A stretch of 64,000 nucleotides of DNA from Parapedobacter koreensis. GTDB lineage: Bacteria; Bacteroidota; Bacteroidia; Sphingobacteriales; Sphingobacteriaceae. Positions 33,308 to 42,089 of the stretch are shown here, in pieces (the first letter of the stretch is position 1; the number at the start of each line of letters is the position of its first letter). The position numbers and the translations under genes are program-made. The notes beneath the pieces were generated by a model, which made no database searches, had not been told where the DNA came from, and worked only from the letters and a program-made list of their open reading frames with translations. The stretch spans positions 1 to 64,000 of the forward strand of contig NZ_FNZR01000012.1 in NCBI RefSeq assembly GCF_900109365.1. The letters are read 5' to 3'.

Positions 33308-33737
33308 GTTTATTGATACGGAAGATACCCTTCCGCTACGCAGTTTGGTACTGCGGAATGGTGCACCGCTTGCTAATTGCCATTTCCAGGGTGACGATAG
33401 CGAGACCACATTTCATATGGGCTATGTAGCCAATGACCAGGACACCGTGTGTATCCTGACCTGCCAGCTCGAACCCTTGGAAGACTATCAAGGGGTAGGC
33501 TACCGCTTGCGCGGCATGGCCACACACCCTGACTGGCAGGGTAAACGAATTGGCAGCCAATTGCTGAACGCCGCCATCAATCATCTGGCAGTTGATTTAA
33601 CGGCCGATTACCTTTGGTGCAACGCCCGTAGGGTCGCGTATGATTTCTACCGGCACCTCGGGTTTGACATGATTTCAGAAGAATTTGAAATACCCGGCAT
33701 CGGGCCGCACAAGGTCATGTACTTGGGACTGGGGTAA
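33300..33737 (+). CDS. GNAT-family N-acetyltransferase
   Basis: A 145-residue acetyltransferase beginning MIKFIDTEDTLPLRSLVLR. It has the acetyl-CoA loop ATHPDWQGKRIGSQLLNAA and the later CNARRVAYDFYRHLGFDM, a pattern seen in small cytoplasmic GNAT enzymes. Substrate unknown. The start codon lies inside the 3' end of gapA, so the two are translationally coupled; whether this links function to glycolysis is not known. Confidence 0.88.
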   Translation: MIKFIDTEDTLPLRSLVLRNGAPLANCHFQGDDSETTFHMGYVANDQDTVCILTCQLEPLEDYQGVGYRLRGMATHPDWQGKRIGSQLLNAAINHLAVDLTADYLWCNARRVAYDFYRHLGFDMISEEFEIPGIGPHKVMYLGLG

Positions 33738-33753
33738 CCACTGGGGAATAAAC

Positions 33754-33785
33754 AAAAAAAGGAAGCCTTCTCGGCCTCCCTTTTT
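33754..33785. terminator. Terminator between the GNAT gene and rplT
   Basis: GGAAGCC (33761-33767) and GGCCTCC (33773-33779) form an imperfect stem with one mismatch, flanked by seven A and five T. It can serve the convergent genes on either side. Confidence 0.6.
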
Positions 33786-33815
33786 CCTAACAAAATCGAT
33801 ATCGGGTCAAAAACT

Positions 33816-34160
33816 CTATTTCACTGTATCTATTACCGCCTTGAATGCCTCCGGATTGTTCATGGCCAAATCGGCCAATACCTTACGGTTCAATCCGATG
33901 CTTTTGGCATTCAGTTTACCGATCAACTGGGAATACGAGATTCCATGCTGACGCGCTCCGGCGTTGATACGTTGTATCCATAAAGCCCTAAATTCCCTCT
34001 TTTTGGTCTTACGGTCGCGATAAGCATACTGCAAGCCTTTTTCTACTGTGTTTTTCGCAACGGTATATACCTTGCTGCGCCCTCCATAATAGCCCTTGGC
34101 TAATTTGAGGATCTTTTTGCGTCGTCTTCTTGACGCTACTGCGTTAACCGAACGTGGCAT
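33816..34160 (-). CDS. rplT: 50S ribosomal protein L20
   Basis: A 114-residue highly basic ribosomal protein, starting [20 protein letters not shown] and containing the conserved [21 protein letters not shown] and [20 protein letters not shown] segments. It binds 23S rRNA early in 50S assembly and in several bacteria represses its own operon by binding the mRNA. The gap of 114 bases to rpmI is long for this operon and contains heptamer repeats. Confidence 0.98.
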   Translation of the reverse strand: MPRSVNAVASRRRRKKILKLAKGYYGGRSKVYTVAKNTVEKGLQYAYRDRKTKKREFRALWIQRINAGARQHGISYSQLIGKLNAKSIGLNRKVLADLAMNNPEAFKAVIDTVK

Positions 34161-34200
34161 AATCTTCTTGATTTTTGGTAGCAGGCGCCGTGTTTTTCAA

Positions 34201-34277
34201 CGAACTTACGACCCGGTACCCGGTTATTAAAAATGTTAATTTCTACTTTCGACTTAAGGCTTTCGACTTAAGACTTA
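34201..34277. repeat. Heptamer repeat tract between rpmI and rplT
   Basis: A seven-base periodic tract. The main block, 34243-34277, has five units on the plus strand: CTACTTT, CGACTTA, AGGCTTT, CGACTTA, AGACTTA. A second block at 34201-34224 has AC(T/C)(T/C) repeated every seven bases, including a tandem ACCCGGT pair (34211-34224). The two blocks are out of phase by one base. The last unit of the main block supplies the stop codon of rpmI. A similar tract occurs at 44477-44518. Confidence 0.7.
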
Positions 34278-34475
34278 TTTACCGATGGCGAGCATACGTT
34301 TTACGTTGCCCATATCGGATTCAGACACTAAACCGGTCTGAGTCAGATTGCGTTTACGCTTGGTGCTTTTTTTCGTCAAGATGTGACTTTTAAAAGCGTG
34401 CTTCCGCGCAATCTTACCTGTTCCAGTAAGCTTAAAGCGTTTCTTAGCACTGGAATTGGTTTTCACTTTTGGCAT
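34275..34475 (-). CDS. rpmI: 50S ribosomal protein L35
   Basis: A 66-residue basic ribosomal protein, starting [28 protein letters not shown] and continuing with the family's [15 protein letters not shown] motif. It is part of the 50S subunit. It lies between infC (34 bases upstream) and rplT in the standard IF3-L35-L20 order. Its stop codon is the outermost unit of a heptamer repeat tract. Confidence 0.98.
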   Translation of the reverse strand: MPKVKTNSSAKKRFKLTGTGKIARKHAFKSHILTKKSTKRKRNLTQTGLVSESDMGNVKRMLAIGK

Positions 34476-34509
34476 GATTCACTAATTTTTATATCGATTT
34501 GTTAGTTTT

Positions 34510-35079
34510 CTATTTTTTTCCCGCGGCCTTTGGCGCTACAGTGAGGAACATCCGCTTGCCTTCTAATTTAGGGAGCAGCTCCACCTTACCATACTCTTCA
34601 AGGGCTTGAGCAAAACGCAACAGCAAAATTTCACCTTGCTCTTTATACACAATAGCACGTCCTTTGAAATGAACATATGCCCTTACCTTTTCCCCGGCCT
34701 CCAAAAACTTGATAGCATGTTTGAGTTTAAACTCAAAGTCATGGTCATTGGTATTTGGCCCGAAGCGGATCTCCTTGATAACGGTTTGTTTGGCGTTTGC
34801 CTTAATCTCCTTCTGCTTCTTCTTCTGTTCGTAAATGAACTTGCTGTAATCAATGATTTTACAAACCGGAGGGTTAGCATTCGGCGAGATTTCCACTAAA
34901 TCCAGTTCTAATTCATCAGCGAGCTCCAATGCCTTACGGGTGGGAAATATCCCCTGCTCCACATTGTCTCCTACTAATCGTACCTCGGGTACCCTAATGT
35001 TCTCATTGATACGGTGCTCCGGCTCCTTCTTCTTGAATGGAGGTCTCGGGCCTCTGAATCCTGGTCTATTTAATGCCAA
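34510..35079 (-). CDS. infC: Translation initiation factor IF-3
   Basis: A 189-residue IF-3 with N domain (about 20-95, [18 protein letters not shown]), a lysine-rich linker and the C domain (about 105-185, [18 protein letters not shown]). It prevents subunit joining and checks the initiator codon. No ATG is available: the conserved reading ([13 protein letters not shown]) begins at a TTG. infC in many bacteria uses a rare start codon, which lets IF-3 limit its own synthesis by discriminating against it. It follows thrS by 13 bases. Confidence 0.97.
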   Translation of the reverse strand: MALNRPGFRGPRPPFKKKEPEHRINENIRVPEVRLVGDNVEQGIFPTRKALELADELELDLVEISPNANPPVCKIIDYSKFIYEQKKKQKEIKANAKQTVIKEIRFGPNTNDHDFEFKLKHAIKFLEAGEKVRAYVHFKGRAIVYKEQGEILLLRFAQALEEYGKVELLPKLEGKRMFLTVAPKAAGKK

Positions 35080-35092
35080 ATGTCTAAAATAA

Positions 35093-37018
35093 TTAAACGG
35101 TTATCTCTTTTATTAACTGCTCACCAAACGCCTCCACACTCATCGCACCCAAATCACCTTGGCCGTGTTTCCGAACAGAAATCGTGCCGTTTTCCGCTTC
35201 TTTTTCACCAACGATAAGCATGTATGGGATTTTCTTCAACTCTGCGTCCCTGATTTTCCGACCCACCTTCTCATCTCGCAGGTCAATCAAGCCGCGAATA
35301 TCGGAATTATTGAGCGATTCTAAAAGTTTTTTTGCATATTCTTCGTATTTTTCCGATACCGGAAGAATGATGAATTGCTCGGGTGCCAGCCATAGTGGGA
35401 ACTGGCCTGCACAGTGTTCGATCAATACAGCAACAAAGCGTTCCAATGATCCGAATGGTGCACGGTGAATCATCACGGGGCGATGCTTGTTATTATCGCT
35501 GCCCGTATATTCCAGTTCGAAGCGCTCCGGCAAATTATAGTCTACCTGAATCGTGCCCAACTGCCACTTACGGCCCAGGGCGTCCTTGACCATAAAATCC
35601 AACTTGGGCCCGTAAAACGCGGCTTCACCGTATTCTATCACGGTTTTCAATTCCTTTTCTTCGGCGGCTTCGATGATGTCTCGTTCAGCACGATTCCAGT
35701 TATCCTCGGAACCAATGTACTTACTCTTGTTTTCGGGATCGCGCAGCGAGATTTGAGCCGTATAGTCTTCAAAGCCCAACGCAACGAATACATAGAGTAC
35801 CAAATCGATGACTTTTTTAAACTCATCCTTCACCTGATCCGGACGGCAAAATAAGTGGGCATCGTCCTGTGTAAATCCCCTTACACGGGTGAGTCCATGC
35901 AGTTCGCCACTCTGTTCATAGCGGTATACCGTGCCAAATTCGGCATAGCGGATGGGTAAGTCTTTATATGAACGGGGCTTTGTTTTATATATCTCGCAAT
36001 GGTGCGGACAGTTCATGGGCTTCAGCAGAAACTCTTCGCCTTCCTGCGGTGTATGGATGGGCTGGAATGAGTCCGCGCCGTATTTTTCATAATGCCCGGA
36101 AGTGACATACAAACTTTTGTGCCCAATATGGGGAGTCGCTACAGGCTCGTATCCGGCTTTGAGTTGCGCCCGCTGCATGAAATCAATCAGCTTTTGCCGC
36201 AATCGGGCCCCTTTAGGCAGCCATAAGGGTAGCCCCAACCCTACTTTTTCCGAAAAGGCAAACAGATCCAAATCACGCCCCAACTTGCGGTGGTCGCGCT
36301 TCTTGGCCTCCTCGATCATATGCAGGTAATCAGCCAATTCGCTGGCCTTGGGAAAGGTGACCCCATAAATGCGTGTAAGCTGTTTACGAGTCTCGTCGCC
36401 CCGCCAGTATGCCCCAGCCACATTGGTCAATTTCACTGCTTTAATAACACCTGTATTGGGAATATGTGGCCCGCGGCAAAGATCTGTGAAGTTCCCTTGG
36501 GTGTAAAAGGTAATACTTCCATCGGGCAGATCCTTAATCAAATCCAGCTTGTACTCATCGCCTTTCGCTGTGAAGTAAGCTTCGGCTTCGGCCTTGCTTA
36601 CTGGCTTACGCACATATTCGGCCTTTGTACGGGCAAGTTCGACCATCTTATCCTCAATCTGCTTGAAGTCATCCGAGGAAAACTCCCGGTCGCCAAAATC
36701 CACATCATAATAGAACCCCGTCTCGATCGCCGGCCCGATACCGAATTTGATACCCGGATAGAGCGCTTCCAACGCTTCGGCCATCAAGTGCGCCGAAGAG
36801 TGCCAAAAGGTAGCTTTGCCTTGGTTATCGTTCCACGTGAGCAGGCGTACCGTTGCGTCTTGTTCAATAGGCCGCGAAGCATCCCATACTTCGCCATTTA
36901 CCACGGCAGCTAATACGTTACGGGCTAAGCCCTCTGAAATGGATTGTGCGATTTCCATCGCTGTGGTTCCTTGCACATATTGCCGCACCGAACCATCGGG
37001 AAGGGTAATGTTAATCAT
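35093..37018 (-). CDS. thrS: Threonyl-tRNA synthetase
   Basis: A 641-residue enzyme that charges tRNA-Thr. Domains in order: TGS (about 1-62), editing domain with [12 protein letters not shown] (zinc-site HxxxH), class II catalytic core with [11 protein letters not shown] and [17 protein letters not shown], and an anticodon-binding domain starting near [12 protein letters not shown]. It heads the thrS-infC-rpmI-rplT operon. The promoter box at 37100-37093 leaves a leader of about 68 bases, and I see no T-box or other riboswitch in it. Confidence 0.98.
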   Translation of the reverse strand: MINITLPDGSVRQYVQGTTAMEIAQSISEGLARNVLAAVVNGEVWDASRPIEQDATVRLLTWNDNQGKATFWHSSAHLMAEALEALYPGIKFGIGPAIETGFYYDVDFGDREFSSDDFKQIEDKMVELARTKAEYVRKPVSKAEAEAYFTAKGDEYKLDLIKDLPDGSITFYTQGNFTDLCRGPHIPNTGVIKAVKLTNVAGAYWRGDETRKQLTRIYGVTFPKASELADYLHMIEEAKKRDHRKLGRDLDLFAFSEKVGLGLPLWLPKGARLRQKLIDFMQRAQLKAGYEPVATPHIGHKSLYVTSGHYEKYGADSFQPIHTPQEGEEFLLKPMNCPHHCEIYKTKPRSYKDLPIRYAEFGTVYRYEQSGELHGLTRVRGFTQDDAHLFCRPDQVKDEFKKVIDLVLYVFVALGFEDYTAQISLRDPENKSKYIGSEDNWNRAERDIIEAAEEKELKTVIEYGEAAFYGPKLDFMVKDALGRKWQLGTIQVDYNLPERFELEYTGSDNNKHRPVMIHRAPFGSLERFVAVLIEHCAGQFPLWLAPEQFIILPVSEKYEEYAKKLLESLNNSDIRGLIDLRDEKVGRKIRDAELKKIPYMLIVGEKEAENGTISVRKHGQGDLGAMSVEAFGEQLIKEITV

Positions 37019-37092
37019 TTACAACTATGATTTTGTGTTAATTAAAAATAGCGTTACAAATCACAATACAAGGTGTGACTTCTTTTCGGACA

Positions 37093-37100
37093 CAAAGGTA
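37093..37100 (-). promoter_or_regulatory. -7 promoter box of the thrS-infC-rpmI-rplT operon
   Basis: On the minus strand TACCTTTG, a perfect -7 box about 75 bases before thrS. No TTTG at the -33 position is evident. Confidence 0.6.
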
Positions 37101-37129
37101 AGAGGAAATGTGAAATATGCACACTATTT

Positions 37130-38374
37130 TTAATCTTTCACGCTGATTTGGCTAAGCAATTGGAGCCTGTTTGGACGGCTATAATCATATTGCGAAATAC
37201 CCTTCTCACCCGTTACAATTAAGGACTTCGGTCCGGGGATAACGTCGAACGCATCGATAGTTCGAAGATGCTGCATCTGTCGTTTATCCACATTCATCAC
37301 GTCGGCAATGCTGTAGCTTTTCAGTCCAAATTTTCCTTCACATACATAAAGATAATTTTCTGAAAGACCTAACCCGTGTGGATTTTGCATGCCATAAGAC
37401 TTAAGCAGCTTGGGACTGTAGGGATCGCTGATGTCAATCACTTCCAGCAAATCCACTCCTTGTTGGCAGAAATTCCCACTGCGTAATGTGACAAACGCGT
37501 GATTTTCGTTTACCACCACTGGGTCACACGCAGTAAAATGCGAGTAAACAGACATGGGTTCCGGAGCAGCAGGATTAGAGGCGTCGTAAATATGCATCCC
37601 CGTCGTGGAACCGATAAACAACTTGTTTTCAAAAGGGAAGATGGTCTCTATCCCCCAACCCAGGGCAATATCTTGAACAAAGTGCGGGTCATCCGGATCT
37701 TGCACGTTGAACAACCGCAAGCTCTGCTGGTCTACCGCATAAAGGTGGCCGCCCAGCAACGTAAACCGGGCCATTGATCCGCCTTGTCCGTAACTGCCTC
37801 CCGGCGATAGGGTTACGCCGGAGCTGAATGCGTCATTGACCATCCATCCACCCAAGGGGCGTGGCGGCGTGGTGCTGGTCACCAAACTGTCCTTGTAAGT
37901 CATAATTTTGCTGCTATCCCCATAAACATACAGGTGTGGAAATACGTCTTCCAAGCGTTTCGATAGCGTTACGTTGGCCGGATCGCTGATGTCAAAGACC
38001 AACAGGTCTACATAGCTGTCGGCATAGAGCATGTGGCTATTGACAGCCATATCGATGTTGCCCGGAATCGCAATGAAATTCAGCATACGGGGCATTTTGG
38101 GTTGCCTATTGTCGATGATATGGACGCCCTTCTGCGGCTCATTTATCAGCAGGTAATCACCGTACACATAAATTTTGCCTGCCGCGGATAGTTTCCTTGG
38201 CGCTTGCGGCCCCACGGTTATCTCCCGCACAGCACTCACGTTCAGGTATACCGGCACCTGAACCCTATAGTTGTATAGTGGTTCCTGGGGATTGCTGCAC
38301 GTTGTAACTAACAGTATAACAATTGGTAAACGCCATACCGGCCAACCAAAAACGGAGCGACGCATCGGATTCAT
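37130..38374 (-). CDS. LVIVD-repeat lipoprotein
   Basis: A 414-residue protein with a lipoprotein signal (LPIVILLVTTCSN, Cys26; a start three codons further on is possible). The mature part is a series of beta-propeller-like LVIVD repeats: KGVHIIDNRQP, DLLVFDISDPANV, QSLRLFNVQDPDD, TGMHIYDASNPAAP, DLLEVIDISDPYSP and LYVCEGKFGLKSYSI. These proteins are anchored on the outside of the membrane; no enzyme activity is known. The gene is monocistronic, and its 3' end is about 110 bases from thrS. Confidence 0.88.
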   Translation of the reverse strand: MNPMRRSVFGWPVWRLPIVILLVTTCSNPQEPLYNYRVQVPVYLNVSAVREITVGPQAPRKLSAAGKIYVYGDYLLINEPQKGVHIIDNRQPKMPRMLNFIAIPGNIDMAVNSHMLYADSYVDLLVFDISDPANVTLSKRLEDVFPHLYVYGDSSKIMTYKDSLVTSTTPPRPLGGWMVNDAFSSGVTLSPGGSYGQGGSMARFTLLGGHLYAVDQQSLRLFNVQDPDDPHFVQDIALGWGIETIFPFENKLFIGSTTGMHIYDASNPAAPEPMSVYSHFTACDPVVVNENHAFVTLRSGNFCQQGVDLLEVIDISDPYSPKLLKSYGMQNPHGLGLSENYLYVCEGKFGLKSYSIADVMNVDKRQMQHLRTIDAFDVIPGPKSLIVTGEKGISQYDYSRPNRLQLLSQISVKD

Positions 38375-38412
38375 GGTAATTTTTTTAGGTTAAAAACAAA
38401 AATTAGCTTTCT

Positions 38413-38427
38413 TTTCACTTTGTGAAA
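38413..38427. promoter_or_regulatory. Inverted repeat TTTCACTTTGTGAAA
   Basis: A perfect 6-3-6 inverted repeat in the 135-base gap between the LVIVD lipoprotein and queE, 39 bases upstream of the lipoprotein start. Possible operator; regulator unknown. Confidence 0.3.
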
Positions 38428-38463
38428 CGAGATAAACGGTACATACGCTACAGCTGACAACAA

Positions 38464-38491
38464 TTGGTTTTCACAATTTTCCGTACCTTTG
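38464..38491 (+). promoter_or_regulatory. Promoter of queE
   Basis: TTG (38464-38466), a 17-base spacer and TACCTTTG (38484-38491). The box ends 18 bases before the ATG at 38510, leaving a leader of about 12 bases, too short for a preQ1 riboswitch. Confidence 0.7.
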
Positions 38492-38509
38492 CATCTTCGT
38501 AAAAATGAT

Positions 38510-39133
38510 ATGGCACATCAGGTACCAGACGACGGCACACGGCTTCCATTGATGGAAGAGTTCTACACTATCCAGGGCGAGGGGTACCACACGGGCAAAG
38601 CAGCTTACTTTATTCGCTTGGGCGGATGTGACGTGGGCTGCCATTGGTGCGACGTAAAGGAAAGCTGGGATGCCGAGCTCCATCCCCTCACCGCTGCAGA
38701 CACCATCGTCGAACACGCCAAGCAGTATCCGTCTAAGACGGTAGTTGTCACCGGTGGGGAGCCGCTGCTTTATAACCTGGATTACCTTACCAAGGGATTG
38801 CAACTGGCCGGCATTAAGACCTTTATTGAAACATCTGGTGCTTACCCACTAAGCGGCCATTGGGATTGGGTATGTCTTTCACCGAAAAAATTCAAGTCAC
38901 CCCTGCCCGACGTCATTGCTGCTGCAGGCGAATTGAAAGTCATTGTATTCAATAAGAGTGATTTTGCCTGGGCAGAAAAACACGCTGCGCTCGTCCCCCC
39001 AACTTGTCGCCTTTACTTGCAGCCCGAATGGTCCAAAGCGCAGGAAATGACACCGTTGATTGTGGAATACGTAAAACAAAACCCCAAATGGGAGATATCC
39101 CTTCAAACCCACAAATACCTTAATATTCCGTAA
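38510..39133 (+). CDS. queE: 7-carboxy-7-deazaguanine synthase (radical SAM)
   Basis: A 207-residue radical SAM enzyme. The cluster motif is RLGGCDVGCHWCDVKESWD, CxxxCxxC, followed by VVVTGGEPLLYN. It converts 6-carboxytetrahydropterin to 7-carboxy-7-deazaguanine, a step to preQ0 and queuosine. The N-terminal FYTIQGEGYHTGKAAYFIR is family-typical. No other queuosine gene lies nearby, so the pathway must be scattered. I start at ATG 38510. Confidence 0.95.
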   Translation: MAHQVPDDGTRLPLMEEFYTIQGEGYHTGKAAYFIRLGGCDVGCHWCDVKESWDAELHPLTAADTIVEHAKQYPSKTVVVTGGEPLLYNLDYLTKGLQLAGIKTFIETSGAYPLSGHWDWVCLSPKKFKSPLPDVIAAAGELKVIVFNKSDFAWAEKHAALVPPTCRLYLQPEWSKAQEMTPLIVEYVKQNPKWEISLQTHKYLNIP

Positions 39134-39200
39134 TACGGAGTGATCGACTCTTATCGCGCGGTAATACCCCTTTACATGCGATGAGGATTTTGGAACATTT

Positions 39201-39232
39201 TTTGACCGTATCATTCCAAATCAGTAAATTTG
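39201..39232 (+). promoter_or_regulatory. Promoter of the DUF1573 gene
   Basis: TTTG (39201-39204), a 20-base spacer and TAAATTTG (39225-39232), one of the best consensus matches in the window. Predicted leader about 40 bases. Confidence 0.75.
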
Positions 39233-39278
39233 TATAGCAATTGAAACATTTACTAAATCGAAATAAAAAAGAGAAACA

Positions 39279-39662
39279 ATGAAAAAAATAACTACAATAT
39301 GTGCCCTATTGGTTGCTTTTGTTTGCACAACAGCCTTAGGCCAGCAAAACAGCAAGGCAGAATTCAAATTCGAAAAGGAAACGCATGACTTTGGCAAAAT
39401 ACCACAAAATGAACCGGTTTCGTATGAATTTTCGTTTACCAACGTAGGTACTGAGCCTATTATCATCAGTGAAGTAAGGCCATCGTGCGGCTGTTCCGTC
39501 GCTGAATTTACGAAGACACCCGTTAAACCCGGTGAGACAGGTACAATCAAGGTCACCTACGATGCCAAGGTAAAGCAGCCGTTTACCAAAAATTTCACCG
39601 TTCGGTCGAATACCAAAACGCCCGTGAAAACGCTTTACATTAAGGGCGAAGTAACCGGCTAA
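39279..39662 (+). CDS. Exported DUF1573 protein
   Basis: A 127-residue protein with a signal peptide (ALLVAFVCTTALGQQ) and one DUF1573 domain, an immunoglobulin-like fold, with the hallmark ETHDFGKIPQNEPVSYEF and VRPSCGCSVAEFTKTPVKPG segments. The CGC motif is conserved in this family. Such small proteins are abundant in Bacteroidota and are thought to be periplasmic or surface modules; the function is unknown. It is monocistronic between a strong promoter and a terminator. Confidence 0.88.
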   Translation: MKKITTICALLVAFVCTTALGQQNSKAEFKFEKETHDFGKIPQNEPVSYEFSFTNVGTEPIIISEVRPSCGCSVAEFTKTPVKPGETGTIKVTYDAKVKQPFTKNFTVRSNTKTPVKTLYIKGEVTG

Positions 39663-39687
39663 TTGACAGTATTTTGCAATTAACTCC

Positions 39688-39717
39688 AAAAGCCGCTATC
39701 CAATTAGCGGTTTTTTT
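39688..39717 (+). terminator. Terminator after the DUF1573 gene
   Basis: CCGCTA (39693-39698) pairs with TAGCGG (39705-39710), preceded by A-rich sequence and followed by seven T. Confidence 0.75.
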
Positions 39718-39770
39718 GTGCGGTTTAAGTCAAATCCTATGCTTAATATTGCAGCAAAATAATACGTTGT

Positions 39771-40967
39771 ATGCCTTCAATATCCGTAAAGGGCCGGGAG
39801 ATGCCGGCCTCCCCTATCCGCAAGCTTACGCCTTATGCAGACAAAGCCAAGCAGGAGGGCAAGCATATTTACCATTTAAATATCGGGCAGCCTGATATTG
39901 AAACGCCGCAAATCATGCTTGATGCGATAAAAAATATTGATTTCAAGGTATGGGCGTACACGCCATCGGAAGGCACCGTTTCTTATCGCACCAAGCTAAG
40001 CAGCTATTATAACAAGCTGGGCTATGGCATCTCGCCTACCGATATTTTGGTGACCAACGGCGGATCCGAAGCCATTACCATCGCCATGCAGGCATGCATC
40101 GGCCCAGGTGAGGAAATTATCATTCCCGAGCCTTTTTATGCCAACTATAATGGGTTTGCCCATTCAGCTGGCATTGAGATAAAGCCTATCCTGTCCTATA
40201 TTGAGAATGGGTTTGCGCTGCCACCGATTTCCGCATTTGAGGCATTGATCACCGAAAAGACCCGGGCTATTGCCATCTGCAATCCCAACAACCCCACAGG
40301 CTACCTCTATTCCCGCAAAGAATTGGAGGCCCTACGCGATCTTTGCCTGAAATACGATCTGTTTCTGCTGTCCGATGAGGCCTACCGTGAATTTTGCTAT
40401 GATGGCAATGAATTCCTATCGCCCATGCACCTGCCCGGGCTCGAACAGCATGTGGTTGTGCTGGACACCGTATCCAAAAGGTATAGCGCCTGCGGCGCAA
40501 GATTGGGCTGTATGATCACCAAAAACGAGGAACTCTGGCGTACTGCCCTGAAATACGCGCAGGCGAGGCTAAGCCCCCCGGCTGTGGCCCAGCTTGCGGC
40601 AGAGGCTGCCGTAGATACCCCGCAAAGTTATTTTGATGCTGTAAAAGAAGAATATACTGCCAGAAGGAATACATTGGTTGCCGGCCTTAATGAAATTCCC
40701 GGGGTCTATTGTCCCAATCCCGGTGGCGCATTTTATGTGGTGGCTCAGCTACCTGTAGATGACGCCGATGACTTTTGCCAATGGATGTTGGAACATTTCG
40801 CCTATGAAAACCAAACGGTGATGATGGCGCCGGCAAGCGGCTTCTACAGTACACCGGATGCGGGAAAAAACGAGGTTAGAATTGCCTACGTATTGAATAT
40901 AAACGACTTGAAGAATGCATTGGTATGCCTTGAACGGGGGCTTGCCGCTTATCCCGGCAGGGTGTAG
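39771..40967 (+). CDS. Class I/II pyridoxal phosphate aminotransferase
   Basis: A 398-residue fold-type I aminotransferase. The PLP lysine lies in VLDTVSKRYSACGARLG, the conserved NPNNPTGYLYS loop and the aspartate in FLLSDEAYREF are present, and the N-terminal GREMPASPIRKLTPYAD is like AspC-type enzymes. It transfers amino groups between an amino acid and a keto acid in the cytoplasm; aspartate or aromatic substrates are plausible but not determined. It follows the DUF1573 terminator by 53 bases and lacks a clear -7 box. Confidence 0.9.
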   Translation: MPSISVKGREMPASPIRKLTPYADKAKQEGKHIYHLNIGQPDIETPQIMLDAIKNIDFKVWAYTPSEGTVSYRTKLSSYYNKLGYGISPTDILVTNGGSEAITIAMQACIGPGEEIIIPEPFYANYNGFAHSAGIEIKPILSYIENGFALPPISAFEALITEKTRAIAICNPNNPTGYLYSRKELEALRDLCLKYDLFLLSDEAYREFCYDGNEFLSPMHLPGLEQHVVVLDTVSKRYSACGARLGCMITKNEELWRTALKYAQARLSPPAVAQLAAEAAVDTPQSYFDAVKEEYTARRNTLVAGLNEIPGVYCPNPGGAFYVVAQLPVDDADDFCQWMLEHFAYENQTVMMAPASGFYSTPDAGKNEVRIAYVLNINDLKNALVCLERGLAAYPGRV

Positions 40968-40971
40968 CCGT

Positions 40972-40995
40972 CCGCTAGCATCGGTGAGCGGTTTT
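40972..40995. terminator. Probable terminator between the aminotransferase and cmk
   Basis: CCGCT (40972-40976) pairs with AGCGG (40987-40991), followed by TTTT. Short stem, in the 29-base gap between convergent genes. Confidence 0.5.
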
Positions 40996-40996
40996 C

Positions 40997-41659
40997 CTAC
41001 AGCCTGTCAAGTACGAATTGCAGCTGCTCCTCTTCGTTGAGATTGGTATTGTCCAATATAATGGCATCGTCAGCCCGCACTAATGGACTTTCTTCACGGG
41101 TGGTATCAATGTAATCGCGATGGGCTAAATTTTCAAACACCTCCTCAAGGGTAATGTCTTCGCCTTTGTTTTTCAATTCGAGATAGCGACGTTCGGCCCG
41201 CACCTTGGGATCAGCCGTCATAAAGATTTTCAAATCGGCATCCGGAAAAACGGTAGTGCCGATATCACGGCCGTCCATTACGATATTTTGATTGCTTCCC
41301 ATACGTTGCTGCTGGTCTACCATTGCCAGCCGTACGGCCCTGATAGCACTTACCTCGCTGACATAGTCCGAAATGTACATCTGCCTGATTTCTTCCGATA
41401 CATCTTCTTCATTCAGCAAAATCCGTGTCTGACCGGCATCCGTGTGGAAGTCGATATGGATAGCAGACAAGGCATCGGCTATTTTCGCTTGATCAGCTAT
41501 CGGAACAACGTTTCGGATAAAATAAAGGGTCACTGCGCGATACATTGCACCGCTGTCTATATAAAGGTAATGAAGTTTTTTAGCAAGCGCTTTGGCCAAC
41601 GTGCTCTTCCCGCAGGAAGAATAGCCGTCTATAGCAATAACTTTATTCGTTTTGGCCAT
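40997..41659 (-). CDS. cmk: Cytidylate kinase
   Basis: A 220-residue (d)CMP kinase. The P-loop is DGYSSCGKSTLAKALA, with YIDSGAMYRAVTLYF, VMDGRDIGTTVFPDADLKIF and the late RDYIDTTREESPL characteristic of Cmk. It makes CDP and dCDP for nucleic acid and lipid synthesis. It is the last gene of a minus-strand run topA, unknown, cmk; the gap to the unknown gene is four bases. Confidence 0.96.
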   Translation of the reverse strand: MAKTNKVIAIDGYSSCGKSTLAKALAKKLHYLYIDSGAMYRAVTLYFIRNVVPIADQAKIADALSAIHIDFHTDAGQTRILLNEEDVSEEIRQMYISDYVSEVSAIRAVRLAMVDQQQRMGSNQNIVMDGRDIGTTVFPDADLKIFMTADPKVRAERRYLELKNKGEDITLEEVFENLAHRDYIDTTREESPLVRADDAIILDNTNLNEEEQLQFVLDRL

Positions 41660-41663
41660 TTAA

Positions 41664-42077
41664 TCAATTGTTTCCTCCAATCAATACCCCCGGTTTGTTC
41701 AATACCGGAATTTTGATCAAGTTTTCGTCAATAATGCTTTCGGGAAGAAAAATATACTTCTTATCGTAGATAGTCCCATCGATATAGTAGCTGAGCCAAT
41801 ATTCATTGGTCAATCCGAATACCTGTTCATCTATCGCTTCAATCTTGGCATAGTCATGCGGGTCAATATCACCAATGAAATGCCGGAGTATGGTCGTCCG
41901 TACCTCCTTTTCATCCTTAACGCCATAACCTTTTGAACTCACCATTACATTTTTGATAGGCAAGTCCTTTTCATTGATAAGGTATACATTCCATACCTTT
42001 CCCGATGGCGAATCGCTTTCCAGTACCACCGCGATGGAAATATCCTGGACAATATTTTCGGGCAAATCTTTTTTCAT
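41664..42077 (-). CDS. Conserved hypothetical protein between topA and cmk
   Basis: A 137-residue soluble acidic protein starting MKKDLPENIVQDISIAVV. It has no signal peptide or membrane segment and is probably a compact alpha/beta domain (WNVYLINEKDLPIKNVMVSSKGYG, HFIGDIDPHDYAKIEAIDEQVFG, YIFLPESIIDENL). I do not recognise a family with known function. It is tightly packed between topA (12 bases upstream) and cmk (four bases downstream), so it is certainly expressed with them. The position argues for a real, conserved gene. Confidence 0.75.
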   Translation of the reverse strand: MKKDLPENIVQDISIAVVLESDSPSGKVWNVYLINEKDLPIKNVMVSSKGYGVKDEKEVRTTILRHFIGDIDPHDYAKIEAIDEQVFGLTNEYWLSYYIDGTIYDKKYIFLPESIIDENLIKIPVLNKPGVLIGGNN

Positions 42078-42089
42078 CTCTTTGGCTCC

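Noticed and set aside
38375-38509. A preQ1 riboswitch before queE
   Set aside because: The predicted transcript has a leader of only about 12 bases, too short for such a structure.
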